Shown: one piece after another, positions 1-7,280 of the stretch
Numbering within the stretch: position 1 is the stretch's first letter
How the letters are laid out: every line of letters begins with the position of its first letter
IMG/VR virus record: IMGVR_UViG_3300046542_000169
Span: 1-38,585 of that record
Strand: one strand, 5' to 3'
DNA length: 38,585 nucleotides
Source: a virus
Notes under the pieces: model-generated
Databases searched by the model: none
What the model saw: the letters and a program-made list of their open reading frames with translations, nothing else
Told to the model about the DNA's origin: nothing
Position numbers and translations under genes: made by a program

Positions 1-476
1 TGGACAACGTGGACCGCAACGGCGGCACCCTGGCGTCGTACACCGGCAACACCGGTCGTACCAAGGGTACTGCGATCGCCTTCACTGAGGCGCGTCTGAA
101 GTCCGTGCTGCAGAAGATCTTCACTGCCGGCGGTGAGGCGGATTCGATCCTCCTGCCACCTGCTGCGAAGCAAACCTTCTCCACCTTCACCGGTAACGCC
201 ACCCGCTTCGACAAGTCCGAGGACGCCAAGCTGTACGCCTCGGTCGACGTCTACGTGTCGGACTTCGGCGAACTGAAGGCCATTCCTTCCCGCTTCCAGG
301 ATGCGAACGACGTGTTCGTACTGCAATCGGACAAGTGGGCCATCAGCTACCTGCGTCCGTTCCAGACCATCGAACTGGCTCAGACCGGTGACGCCATGCA
401 GCGTGAGCTGGTGGTGGAATGGACCGTCGAGTCGCGCGCACCGAAAGCGAACGGTGCCGTGTACGACGTGGCCTGA
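1..476 (+). CDS. Major capsid protein, C-terminal part (SU10/DUF5309-like)
   Basis: The gene runs in from the left edge with no start in the window; the visible frame begins at base 3 and ends at the TGA at 474-476. The roughly 157 visible residues resemble the C-terminal half of SU10-type major capsid proteins, which fold as HK97-like shells. Recognisable parts are a TGNTGR loop, an acidic 'FDKSEDAKLYASVDVYVSDFG' type strand region, and the late 'LRPFQTIELAQTGDA' stretch before the end. Position supports the call: scaffold begins at the far right edge of the window and head-completion genes follow here, so capsid would sit between them on a circle. The N-terminal half is absent, so the family call rests on the C-terminus and context. 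Confidence 0.8.
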   Translation, partial: DNVDRNGGTLASYTGNTGRTKGTAIAFTEARLKSVLQKIFTAGGEADSILLPPAAKQTFSTFTGNATRFDKSEDAKLYASVDVYVSDFGELKAIPSRFQDANDVFVLQSDKWAISYLRPFQTIELAQTGDAMQRELVVEWTVESRAPKANGAVYDVA

Positions 477-495
477 TCCTGACGGCGATCAACAA

Positions 496-517
496 GGGGA
501 GCTTCGGCTCCCCTTTC
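496..517 (+). terminator. Hairpin with TTCG loop after capsid gene
   Basis: Seven-base stem GGGGAGC (496-502), loop TTCG, GCTCCCC (507-513), then TTTCTCATTCT. The U tract is broken, so it may act as a weak terminator or as an mRNA-stabilising 3' end for the highly expressed capsid message. Confidence 0.65.
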
Positions 518-536
518 TCATTCTGGAGAAAGCAAC

Positions 537-959
537 ATGCCCAACTTAAAGAACCTCGGCGACAGCTCGATGGGTATCGAGGGCTCGTCCGGCGGTGATG
601 GCGGGTTTATCCCCGTGACGCTGAACTACATCGCTACCACCGTCGACTGCACCCTGTTCACCGCTGACCGTCCCTATGTCGTCAAAGCCATCCGTGGCCG
701 CGTTGACGTAGCGGGTACTGGTGGTGCCTGCACCGCAACCATCCGCAAGGTGCCAAGCGGTACCGCGCTGACCTCGGGTACCGCGCTGCACACCGGCACG
801 TACAACCTCGTCGGTACCGCCGCCACCCAGCAAGCCCTGACCCTGTCGACCACTGCCAGCGACCTCCTGCTCGCTGCTGGTGACTCGATCTGCTACGACC
901 TGACCGGTACTGCGACTTCGGCCGTCGGCTCCATCAGCGTGACCCTCAACCCTGCCTAA
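537..959 (+). CDS. Small beta-rich virion protein, possible head decoration
   Basis: A 140-residue protein with a Gly-rich N-terminus (GSSGGDGG) followed by alternating hydrophobic and Thr/Ser/Gly segments typical of beta-rich phage surface proteins. No catalytic motif or membrane segment is seen. ATG is preceded by GGAGA at 524-528. It lies directly after capsid and before the adaptor, where podoviruses of this type often keep decoration or head-fibre proteins. The exact function is not shown by the sequence. Confidence 0.6.
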   Translation: MPNLKNLGDSSMGIEGSSGGDGGFIPVTLNYIATTVDCTLFTADRPYVVKAIRGRVDVAGTGGACTATIRKVPSGTALTSGTALHTGTYNLVGTAATQQALTLSTTASDLLLAAGDSICYDLTGTATSAVGSISVTLNPA

Positions 960-962
960 CCC

Positions 963-982
963 ACTGCCCCTTCGGGGGCGGT
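963..982 (+). terminator. Hairpin with TTCG loop between head genes
   Basis: ACTGCCCC (963-970), TTCG, GGGGCGGT (975-982), with one G-T pair, then ACTCCTTT. Like the hairpin after the capsid gene it has a UUCG-type loop and only a poor T run. It may tune the relative amount of adjacent head mRNAs rather than stop transcription. Confidence 0.45.
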
Positions 983-1003
983 ACTCCTTTGAGGAAGCTC
1001 CCA

Positions 1004-1312
1004 ATGAGCAACACTTTTGAAGGCGCGGTCATGGTTGTGGCCACAGGCGTCAACATCACTACGTCTGCAGCTTCTGCAAGTGCAGTGATCCCCAGCATGT
1101 CCAGCGGCGAGCGTCCTCGCTATATCCGCATCACAGCCAGTACTGGTGCCTATGTGCGCATCGGTAACGGCGCGCTGACGGCGGTCAACACCGACATGAT
1201 GGTTCAGCCAGGCGATGCCGTAATTATCGCCGTCTGCAACTTGGCGAATATCGCCGCCCTGCAGGTATCTGCCCCAGGCGTGGTGCAGGTTTCCCCGCTC
1301 GAAAACATGTAG
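1004..1312 (+). CDS. Small head-associated protein of unknown function
   Basis: A 102-residue protein starting MSNTFEGAV. An in-frame TTG at 989 exists, but the ATG at 1004 has a GAGG at 991-994 with normal spacing, so 1004 is preferred. The sequence is beta-rich ('RPRYIRITASTGAYVRIG', 'MMVQPGDAVIIAV') and looks like a small structural or decoration protein. It sits between two other small late genes ahead of the adaptor. The family is not recognised beyond this. Confidence 0.6.
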   Translation: MSNTFEGAVMVVATGVNITTSAASASAVIPSMSSGERPRYIRITASTGAYVRIGNGALTAVNTDMMVQPGDAVIIAVCNLANIAALQVSAPGVVQVSPLENM

Positions 1313-1324
1313 GAAGGCCTCGTG

Positions 1325-1612
1325 ATGATCGACCTCGATACCAAGTTCCATTTCCACGACGGCAAAATGACTGTCGAGCGCACGCAGGACTGCACCACCA
1401 TCGTCGAGCGCACCAAGGCGCTGCACAACGGCGGTCACCATGGCAGCGCGGAAATGAAGCACGCGGCCAGCATTCCGTTCGTGATCATCGAGGACTACTG
1501 CAACAAGACCGGTATCACCTTTCATGAGTGCATCAGCAACAAGGAGCACATGCGCCGGATGCTGAATGACCCTGATTTGTCCGCGTTTCGCGTCTGGAAG
1601 GGTAAGGTATGA
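1325..1612 (+). CDS. Conserved-type small late protein, function unknown
   Basis: A 95-residue protein with a His-rich N-terminal half (FHFHDGKM, HNGGHHGSAEMKHAA) and a helical C-terminus ('CISNKEHMRRMLNDPDLS'). The ATG at 1325 directly follows an in-frame GTG at 1322; AGGAAGG at 1311-1317 suits either start. The stop overlaps the adaptor start. The location among head-completion genes suggests a virion or assembly role, but no known domain could be assigned. Confidence 0.6.
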   Translation: MIDLDTKFHFHDGKMTVERTQDCTTIVERTKALHNGGHHGSAEMKHAASIPFVIIEDYCNKTGITFHECISNKEHMRRMLNDPDLSAFRVWKGKV

Positions 1613-2214
1613 GCATCACCACCTACGCGGAATTGCAGGCTTCGGTGGCTAGCTGGCTCAACCGCAGTGATTTGACGGCCAATATCCCGGATTTCATCAC
1701 CCTGGCCGAAGCGCAGATGAGCACGGACTTGAAGACGCGCTCGATGGAGGCAAAGGTGACGCTGGCCACGGTGGCCGGGACGAAAACCGTCGCGCTGCCG
1801 ACCGATATGCTGGAAATGCGCCGTTTGCAGGTGGTCGGAACGTATAACCAGCCGCTGTCCTATCGGTCGCCGGACGAGCTGAGCATCGATTACGCCTCAA
1901 ACATGTCAGCCCAGCCCATCGTGTTCACTGTCGTTGGCGGTAACATCGAACTGGCCCCTATCCCGGACGGCGTGTACTCGCTGGAATTGACCTATCAGCA
2001 GCGAATCCCGGCGCTGTCGGTGTCCAACACCACCAACTGGCTGCTGACCAACTGGCCGAATGCCTACCTATACGCCTCGCTCATCGCCTCGGCACCTTTC
2101 ATCATGAATGATGCGCGGCTTTCCACCTGGGCTCAGTTGTATCAGCAGGCCGTGGAAGGCATCAACGGTGTGGACTGGTACAGCGGCTCGACCATGAAGG
2201 TGCGCTCGCGATGA
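1609..2214 (+). CDS. Head-tail adaptor protein (SU10-adaptor-like)
   Basis: A 201-residue protein with the N-terminal pattern common to this adaptor family: 'TYAELQASVASWLNRSDL' followed by 'IPDFITLAEAQM' helices. A beta-rich middle ('VALPTDMLEMRRLQVVG', 'GNIELAPIPDG', 'LELTYQQRIPALS') and helical C-terminus follow. Adaptors bind below the portal ring and accept the tail nozzle. The start overlaps the previous stop (ATGA type), as expected for a translationally coupled late operon. The family call is from pattern memory; order relative to the nozzle gene supports it. Confidence 0.75.
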   Translation: MSITTYAELQASVASWLNRSDLTANIPDFITLAEAQMSTDLKTRSMEAKVTLATVAGTKTVALPTDMLEMRRLQVVGTYNQPLSYRSPDELSIDYASNMSAQPIVFTVVGGNIELAPIPDGVYSLELTYQQRIPALSVSNTTNWLLTNWPNAYLYASLIASAPFIMNDARLSTWAQLYQQAVEGINGVDWYSGSTMKVRSR

Positions 2215-3656
2215 TTCCGCTGATCGGCTTTGCGCCTGACGCCGACGTGACGACGCCGGGCCTGATCTCCAACTGCACGAACCTGATCCCTTACCTGAAC
2301 GGTATGGAAGGCGCGCCAGAGCCTGCCACTCCAGCCTCAACACCTGCGCTTGCGGCAGCCTGCATCGGCGCCGCAGTGGTGTCCAAGCTCGACGACACGC
2401 GCCGAATCATCGCCGGGACCACCACCAAACTTTACGAACTGCTGGCCGGGTCGTGGACGGATATTGGCCGAGCTGCAGCCTACACAGGCGGCATCGACAC
2501 CCGCTGGTCCATCACACAATTCGGCGATGCAACCCTCTGCGCTAACCGCGCGGACGTGATCCAGCGCTCGACCGGGTCATCTTTTGCGGACGTGGCCACG
2601 GCACCAAAGGCCGACATTATCTTCACGGTCGGCGCATTCGTCATGGCGCTGAACCTGAATGACGGCTCAGAAAAGCCAGATGGCTGGCAATGCTGCGCGG
2701 CCTTTGATGACACCTCGTGGACGCCGAACCTCGCCACGCAGGCGACGGCAGGACGGCTTGTGGCTACTGCCGGTAGACTCACTGCCGGGATGCGCCTGGG
2801 TGAGTACGCCATCGCCTACAAACAGCGCTCGATCTACCTCGGCCAGTATGTTGGCGCTCCGACCGTGTGGAACTGGATTCAGGTTCCCGGCGGTGACGCT
2901 GGCTGCGTCGGCAAAGAAGCGATCTGCGATATCGGCGGCGCTCACTTCTTCGTGGGTGATGACAACATCTGGATTTTCGACGGTACTCGGCCAATCCCTG
3001 TCGCGGATGGCTATGTGCGGCAGTTCTTCTTCGACAACTCGAGCCCGGCCTATCGCTACAAGACGATTTGCGTGTTCGAAAGGCAAAAGAACCTGGTCTG
3101 GGTGTTCTACCCATCACTGAGCGCAACAACCCCGGATTCTGCCCTCGTTTACCACATCACCGCCAAGAAATGGGGTGTGGCGAACCGTAGCATCGAGGCT
3201 GCGCTCAACTACGTCTCCAACGGCGTGACCATTGACGGGCTGTCGTCCATCTCGTCAACCATTGACGGGCTGTCGTCCTATTCGTTCGACTCGCAATTCT
3301 GGCTCGCCGGCGGTAAGTCGATGTCGATCTTCAATACCTCGCATCAGTTGCAATCGATGACGGGCGCCTCGGTGTCCAGCTCAATGACTACTGGTGAGGT
3401 TGGCGACGACGAGGGTGTGTCAGCACTCAACAAAATCCGCCTGCGCTATGCCCTGGCCCCCCTGACAGCCGCGGTGCAGACCTTTATTCAAATGAACTCG
3501 GGGGTCGGCTTTACCTCGGCTGCCTTTGGGTCGGTTCTGGACGGTAAATTCGATCTGCGTCAAAGCGCCAGGTGGCACAAGGCGACCTTCAGCTTTACCG
3601 GGCCCGTTCGGATCACACACATGGACGCCGATCTGGCGCCGGCGGGTAGTCGCTGA
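2211..3656 (+). CDS. Tail nozzle / DNA stabilisation protein
   Basis: A 481-residue protein whose start overlaps the adaptor stop. The N-terminus ('LIGFAPDADVTTPGLI', then 'NLIPYLNGMEGAPEP') and the repeated WD-like beta segments ('TRWSITQFGDATLCANRAD', 'YLGQYVGAPTVWNWIQV', 'GDDNIWIFDGTRPIPVADG') are typical of P22 gp10/T7 gp12-like nozzle proteins, which form a beta-propeller tube closing the short tail. A tandem 30-bp duplication at 3228-3287 encodes TIDGLSSISS/TIDGLSSYSF. The adaptor-nozzle order fits podoviruses. Confidence 0.75.
   Translation: MIPLIGFAPDADVTTPGLISNCTNLIPYLNGMEGAPEPATPASTPALAAACIGAAVVSKLDDTRRIIAGTTTKLYELLAGSWTDIGRAAAYTGGIDTRWSITQFGDATLCANRADVIQRSTGSSFADVATAPKADIIFTVGAFVMALNLNDGSEKPDGWQCCAAFDDTSWTPNLATQATAGRLVATAGRLTAGMRLGEYAIAYKQRSIYLGQYVGAPTVWNWIQVPGGDAGCVGKEAICDIGGAHFFVGDDNIWIFDGTRPIPVADGYVRQFFFDNSSPAYRYKTICVFERQKNLVWVFYPSLSATTPDSALVYHITAKKWGVANRSIEAALNYVSNGVTIDGLSSISSTIDGLSSYSFDSQFWLAGGKSMSIFNTSHQLQSMTGASVSSSMTTGEVGDDEGVSALNKIRLRYALAPLTAAVQTFIQMNSGVGFTSAAFGSVLDGKFDLRQSARWHKATFSFTGPVRITHMDADLAPAGSR
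3228..3278 (+). repeat. 30-bp tandem duplication inside nozzle gene
   Basis: The 21 bases 3228-3248 recur exactly at 3258-3278, a 30-bp (10-codon) period. The frame is preserved and the encoded loop TIDGLSS is duplicated. It looks like a recent in-frame duplication. Confidence 0.85.
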
Positions 3657-3949
3657 TGAAGCTCAACACAACCCCGCGTGTCGGGACCAGCGACCCGGTC
3701 CTTCAGCGCGAACTGCGCGAGCACGCCACTCAGGTCAACCTGCTCTCAGAAGGGCGTATCGCTGGCTTCTACACAGCGCTCACTGCTGCCCCAACCAGTG
3801 GGTCGTGGATGCAGGGTGATTCAGTGATGAACACCGCTCCGTCTGAGCTCGGCACGGCAGGCTCGAAATACGTCATCGAGGGCTGGACCTGCGTTGTCTC
3901 CGGCACGCCCGGTACCTGGGTGCAACGTCGCTTCCTGACAGGTAACTGA
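3656..3949 (+). CDS. Small tail-associated protein, unknown function
   Basis: A 97-residue protein. The N-terminal half is helical ('DPVLQRELREHATQVNLLSEGRI'); the C-terminal half has a pattern seen in phage tail proteins: 'TAAPTSGSWMQGDSVMNTAP', then 'YVIEGWTCVVSGTPGTWV'. ATG overlaps the nozzle stop. It could attach to the nozzle or a fibre. No enzyme motif is present. Confidence 0.6.
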   Translation: MKLNTTPRVGTSDPVLQRELREHATQVNLLSEGRIAGFYTALTAAPTSGSWMQGDSVMNTAPSELGTAGSKYVIEGWTCVVSGTPGTWVQRRFLTGN

Positions 3950-4359
3950 TGAACAAACTGATCGTGGTACCAGCAACGCACATCGACGTGGCCTGGAAAG
4001 AGGGCGCGCACAACCTTGGGCTTGCTTGTGCAACCTCGGGCGGGGAGATCACCGGGGAGCAACTGAAAATGATGCTGGCCCGCGGCGAGCGAACCCTTGT
4101 CCGGATGGATCGCGATGCTGACATCGTTGGCTGGGGCGTGGTGGGTGTCGAGCAGTTGCCCAACTTCCGAGTCTTGTACATCTACGAGCTATACGCACCG
4201 CGCGGCAGCTTTGAGAGCTTTTTCGAAGAACTGAAAAACATGGCGCTCGCCTTTGGCTGTTTGCGCATGCGCTGCGCGGCCAAGCCGGCGCAGGAACGTC
4301 TTTACCGGCAGCGCTGCGGATTCGCGCCCGTCTACCAAGTCCTGGAGGTCGAACTGTGA
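3949..4359 (+). CDS. GNAT-like protein in the structural cluster
   Basis: A 136-residue protein with the shape of a GNAT N-acetyltransferase: 'RDADIVGWGVVGVEQL' as central strand, 'RVLYIYELYAPRGSFESFF' as strand plus acetyl-CoA-loop region, a helix ending 'MALAFGCLRMRCAA', and the closing 'YRQRCGFAPVYQVLEVEL' that parallels the usual 'FYeklGF....' ending. The classical Q/RxxGxG/A loop is not clear, so activity is doubtful. Start and stop overlap both neighbours, so it is co-translated with late structural genes. Confidence 0.55.
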   Translation: MNKLIVVPATHIDVAWKEGAHNLGLACATSGGEITGEQLKMMLARGERTLVRMDRDADIVGWGVVGVEQLPNFRVLYIYELYAPRGSFESFFEELKNMALAFGCLRMRCAAKPAQERLYRQRCGFAPVYQVLEVEL

Positions 4360-5321
4360 ACATTGATGCCCTGCACGAACAGCTCAGCGCTGAGTTCGGC
4401 GGCCCGGCCTTGGGCGCCTTGCCTGCCTTCCCGGGCGACGTTATCCGTCCGCACAAGGGTGGCGGTGGTGGTAGCAGCACGACCACGCAGGAAGTGCCTG
4501 CCGAACTGAAGCCTTTGGCCTCTGCCTACAGCACAAAGGCGATGGACCTGGCCAATCAGGGGTACCAGGGTTATGGCGGCCAGCAGGTAGCCTCACTGAA
4601 CAACCTGCAGACCGCCGGAGCTGACTCTATCGCGAGCCGCGCGCTGGGTGGCGATGCACTGATGAACCAAGCCCGGCTCACTATGCAGAACGCCCTGACT
4701 AATGGCGCGGCAACTCCCAACCCTGCCGGTTACGCCACCAGCGGTGGGTCCAACCAATACGCCGGTGCAAACCCATATCTGCAGCAGAACATCGACGCGG
4801 CAATGGGCGATATCACGCGCAATTACAACGATGCCGTGGCTCCAGGACTTACCACCCAAATGGTGAATTCCGGGTCCTTTGGCAACACAGGGGCGCAGGC
4901 TTCAACGGCCAATGCGCTCAATGACCTGACCAAAAACCTGGCCAACACATCGTCAGGCATGCGCATGCAGGACTACACCACGCAGCAGGGCCTGGCAGAA
5001 AACCAGATCAATCGCAACATGCAAACCAGCCAGTTCAACGCCAACATGGGCAACGACTACGCCGCGCGAAACGATCAAATGAAGGCGGGCATTCTCAACC
5101 TGGCGCCAACCTACGGCAATCAGGCCTACACCGATGCCGCCCAGTTGATGAAAGTCGGCCAGCAGTATCAGGACAACAACCAACAGAACCTTGACGCGCA
5201 GTATCAGGGGTATCTGGATCAGCAGAACCTGCCCTATAAGCAGCTCGCAGCCATGTCCGGTGTTTTTGGCTCCGGCATCGGCCAGACGTCGGCCACCAAA
5301 TCGTCCGGAGGCGGCAAATAA
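4356..5321 (+). CDS. Virion-associated protein, presumed ejection protein
   Basis: A 321-residue protein starting at a GTG that overlaps the previous stop; GGAGG lies at 4344-4348. It is rich in Gln, Asn, Ala and Gly, with predicted long helices ('MNQARLTMQNALTN', 'LAENQINRNMQTSQFNANMG') and a Gly-rich linker (GGGGGSS). Position between tail nozzle genes and the transglycosylase protein matches the ejection (internal) proteins of P22-like podoviruses, which leave the capsid to extend the tail across the cell envelope. The assignment is by context and composition. Confidence 0.55.
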   Translation: MNIDALHEQLSAEFGGPALGALPAFPGDVIRPHKGGGGGSSTTTQEVPAELKPLASAYSTKAMDLANQGYQGYGGQQVASLNNLQTAGADSIASRALGGDALMNQARLTMQNALTNGAATPNPAGYATSGGSNQYAGANPYLQQNIDAAMGDITRNYNDAVAPGLTTQMVNSGSFGNTGAQASTANALNDLTKNLANTSSGMRMQDYTTQQGLAENQINRNMQTSQFNANMGNDYAARNDQMKAGILNLAPTYGNQAYTDAAQLMKVGQQYQDNNQQNLDAQYQGYLDQQNLPYKQLAAMSGVFGSGIGQTSATKSSGGGK

Positions 5322-5923
5322 TGCTCCCACTACTGATTCCGATCATTGCAGGTGCGGCGATTGGTGCTATGACCAACCGCAAGAAGCCTCTCCAAGGTGC
5401 AGCACTGGGCGCCGCTGCTGGCGCAACCGGTGGCGGTCTTCTGGGTATGGGAGCCGGGGCTGCTGCCGCCGGTGGTGCTGGTGCCGCTGGCGCAGGAGCG
5501 GCAGGTGCCGGAGCTGGTGCAGCAACGGCAGGCGCTGCTGGCGCTGGCGCAACAGGAGCCGGGGCAGGAACTGCTGCAGGTTACGGGTTGGGTCAGCCAT
5601 TGGTTTCAGGAGCAATGGGCGCATCAGGAACGGCTGGAGGAACAGCGGCGCAATCTGGCGGGCTGCTCAGCACCATGGCTGGCTATGGCTCTCAGGCCGG
5701 GCAGTACATGAAAGCCGCGCAGCCTTATCTGTCCGCAGCCAACACTGGCCTACAGACGGCCGGGCTGCTGAGTCAAGGCCAGGGCGCGCAACAACCTGCT
5801 CCGTTGGCGCCAATGCCTCAGGGCGGCGCTCAAACATTGGATCAGTTGGCTCAAGGTGCGCAGAACCCCCTGGTCGCGCGCCGGCAGCAAATGATGGCTC
5901 AACGTCAAAACATGTGGGGTTGA
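5321..5923 (+). CDS. Ala/Gly-rich protein, presumed ejection protein
   Basis: A 200-residue protein. Residues 2-15 are hydrophobic (LPLLIPIIAGAAIGA), and residues about 28-90 are almost only Ala and Gly in glycine-zipper spacing. The tail has a Gln-rich end ('RRQQMMAQRQNMWG'). Glycine-zipper segments in phage internal proteins are thought to insert into membranes during DNA ejection. The low complexity makes opposite-frame reading frames here long but unreal. The ATG overlaps the previous stop. The role is inferred from neighbours. Confidence 0.55.
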   Translation: MLPLLIPIIAGAAIGAMTNRKKPLQGAALGAAAGATGGGLLGMGAGAAAAGGAGAAGAGAAGAGAGAATAGAAGAGATGAGAGTAAGYGLGQPLVSGAMGASGTAGGTAAQSGGLLSTMAGYGSQAGQYMKAAQPYLSAANTGLQTAGLLSQGQGAQQPAPLAPMPQGGAQTLDQLAQGAQNPLVARRQQMMAQRQNMWG

Positions 5924-5924
5924 A

Positions 5925-7280
5925 ATGGACGGCCTACTCGATTTTGCAAAAACACCCGAAGGCCAAGGCTTGCTGGCAGCGGCCTTCGGCGGGTTGGCCG
6001 GTGCTCGCCGCGGTGCCCCGGTCAATACGCTGGGAATCGCTGGTCTCGCCGGCCTGACAGGTTACAGCACGGCACAGTCGCGCGAATCCACAGAGCAGTA
6101 CCGCAACATGCAGGCGCAAAAGATCCAGGCGGAGCTTAGAAAGCAGAAGATGGCCGAAGATTACTTTGCGCGCCTGAATGGTGGGTCTCCACAGCCTGCT
6201 ATGCCTGGTGGCTCGGCCATGCCAAGTACAGCACAAGGCGCTATGCCACAAGGGCAACCAAGCCAGCAGCCACAAGGCGCTTTGCCGCTTAGCCTCAACG
6301 ATGTTGCCGGCTATAGCATGCTTGATCTTCCGAATAGCGCGACGATCTTCGACATCTATAAACAGGCTAACAACCCGCAGGAGCGCAAGGGTGGCAACTA
6401 TTACGTCGATCCACGAACCGGTGCGCAGAGCTACATGCCGAAGCTTGCTGAAGGCGTAATGATGAATGCGCAAGGGCAGGCCTTGCCTGTACCTGGTGCG
6501 GCGCAGGCCAATGCCGGATACAAAGGGGCAGAGGCCGGCGCTGAGGCAGCCGCTCAATTCCCGTATGCCGTTGGACAAAAGGCTGCCGAACAGCGCGGGG
6601 CGGCAAGTTACGACCCAATGAAGGTGGTAGGGCCCGACGGGAACGAGTACTTCGTGCCGCGCCTTGATGTCGCTACAGGCGCGAGTAGCTCTGCACCTGG
6701 CCAGGGTGGCGGATTTATGGCAGGCCGCAACCCGGTGAATCAGGCCGCATCTCAAGACCTGAATAAAAACTGGATCACCAGCACCTATCAGCCAACCCTG
6801 GATGCCGGGAAGACCGCTGGCGACATGAGGAATTCGATCCAAGCGGCAAGGAATATCGACATCAGCACAGGGTATGGGACTGAAGCCAAAGCTATGGGTG
6901 CCAATGTTCTAACCAGTCTCGGCATCGCCCCTAAGAATGCAGAACTGTTCGCATCCAACGCGCAGAAGTTCCAGTCCGTGGCCATGGATCGCCTCCTTAC
7001 GGTGCTCGGCTCGCAGAAGGGACCACAAACCGAAGGCGATGCCGACCGGGCAAGCAAAACCTTCGTCAGCCTCAAAAACACGCCAGAAGCGAATACCTTC
7101 ATCCTTGATTTGGCAGAGGCAAAAGCGAATCAGGATGCGCGTAAGGCACAGTTTTATGAACAGGCGCTGCCGCTGGCACAGAAAGAAGGTGACCTCATGC
7201 GGGTTGACCGCGAGTGGCGGAAGATCCAGGGCTCCATCTGGAATGATCCGGTGCTCGGCCGCTGGCAGAAACAGCAATGA
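5925..7280 (+). CDS. Presumed ejection / internal virion protein
   Basis: A 451-residue protein. The N-terminus carries a hydrophobic Gly/Ala-rich region (about residues 14-48, 'LLAAAFGGLAGARRGAP', 'LGIAGLAGLTGYSTA') followed by a charged helix ('YRNMQAQKIQAELRKQKM'). The middle is Gln/Pro/Ala-rich, and the C-terminal part after residue about 280 is helical. It is followed with a four-base overlap by the transglycosylase protein, so the two are probably made and packaged together. No catalytic motif was seen. Confidence 0.55.
   Translation: MDGLLDFAKTPEGQGLLAAAFGGLAGARRGAPVNTLGIAGLAGLTGYSTAQSRESTEQYRNMQAQKIQAELRKQKMAEDYFARLNGGSPQPAMPGGSAMPSTAQGAMPQGQPSQQPQGALPLSLNDVAGYSMLDLPNSATIFDIYKQANNPQERKGGNYYVDPRTGAQSYMPKLAEGVMMNAQGQALPVPGAAQANAGYKGAEAGAEAAAQFPYAVGQKAAEQRGAASYDPMKVVGPDGNEYFVPRLDVATGASSSAPGQGGGFMAGRNPVNQAASQDLNKNWITSTYQPTLDAGKTAGDMRNSIQAARNIDISTGYGTEAKAMGANVLTSLGIAPKNAELFASNAQKFQSVAMDRLLTVLGSQKGPQTEGDADRASKTFVSLKNTPEANTFILDLAEAKANQDARKAQFYEQALPLAQKEGDLMRVDREWRKIQGSIWNDPVLGRWQKQQ

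Noticed and set aside
5191-6057. A 288-codon plus-strand frame
   Set aside because: It crosses the ends of three overlapping late genes in another frame and is Arg/Cys/Trp-rich, a product of the Ala/Gly-rich gene read out of phase.
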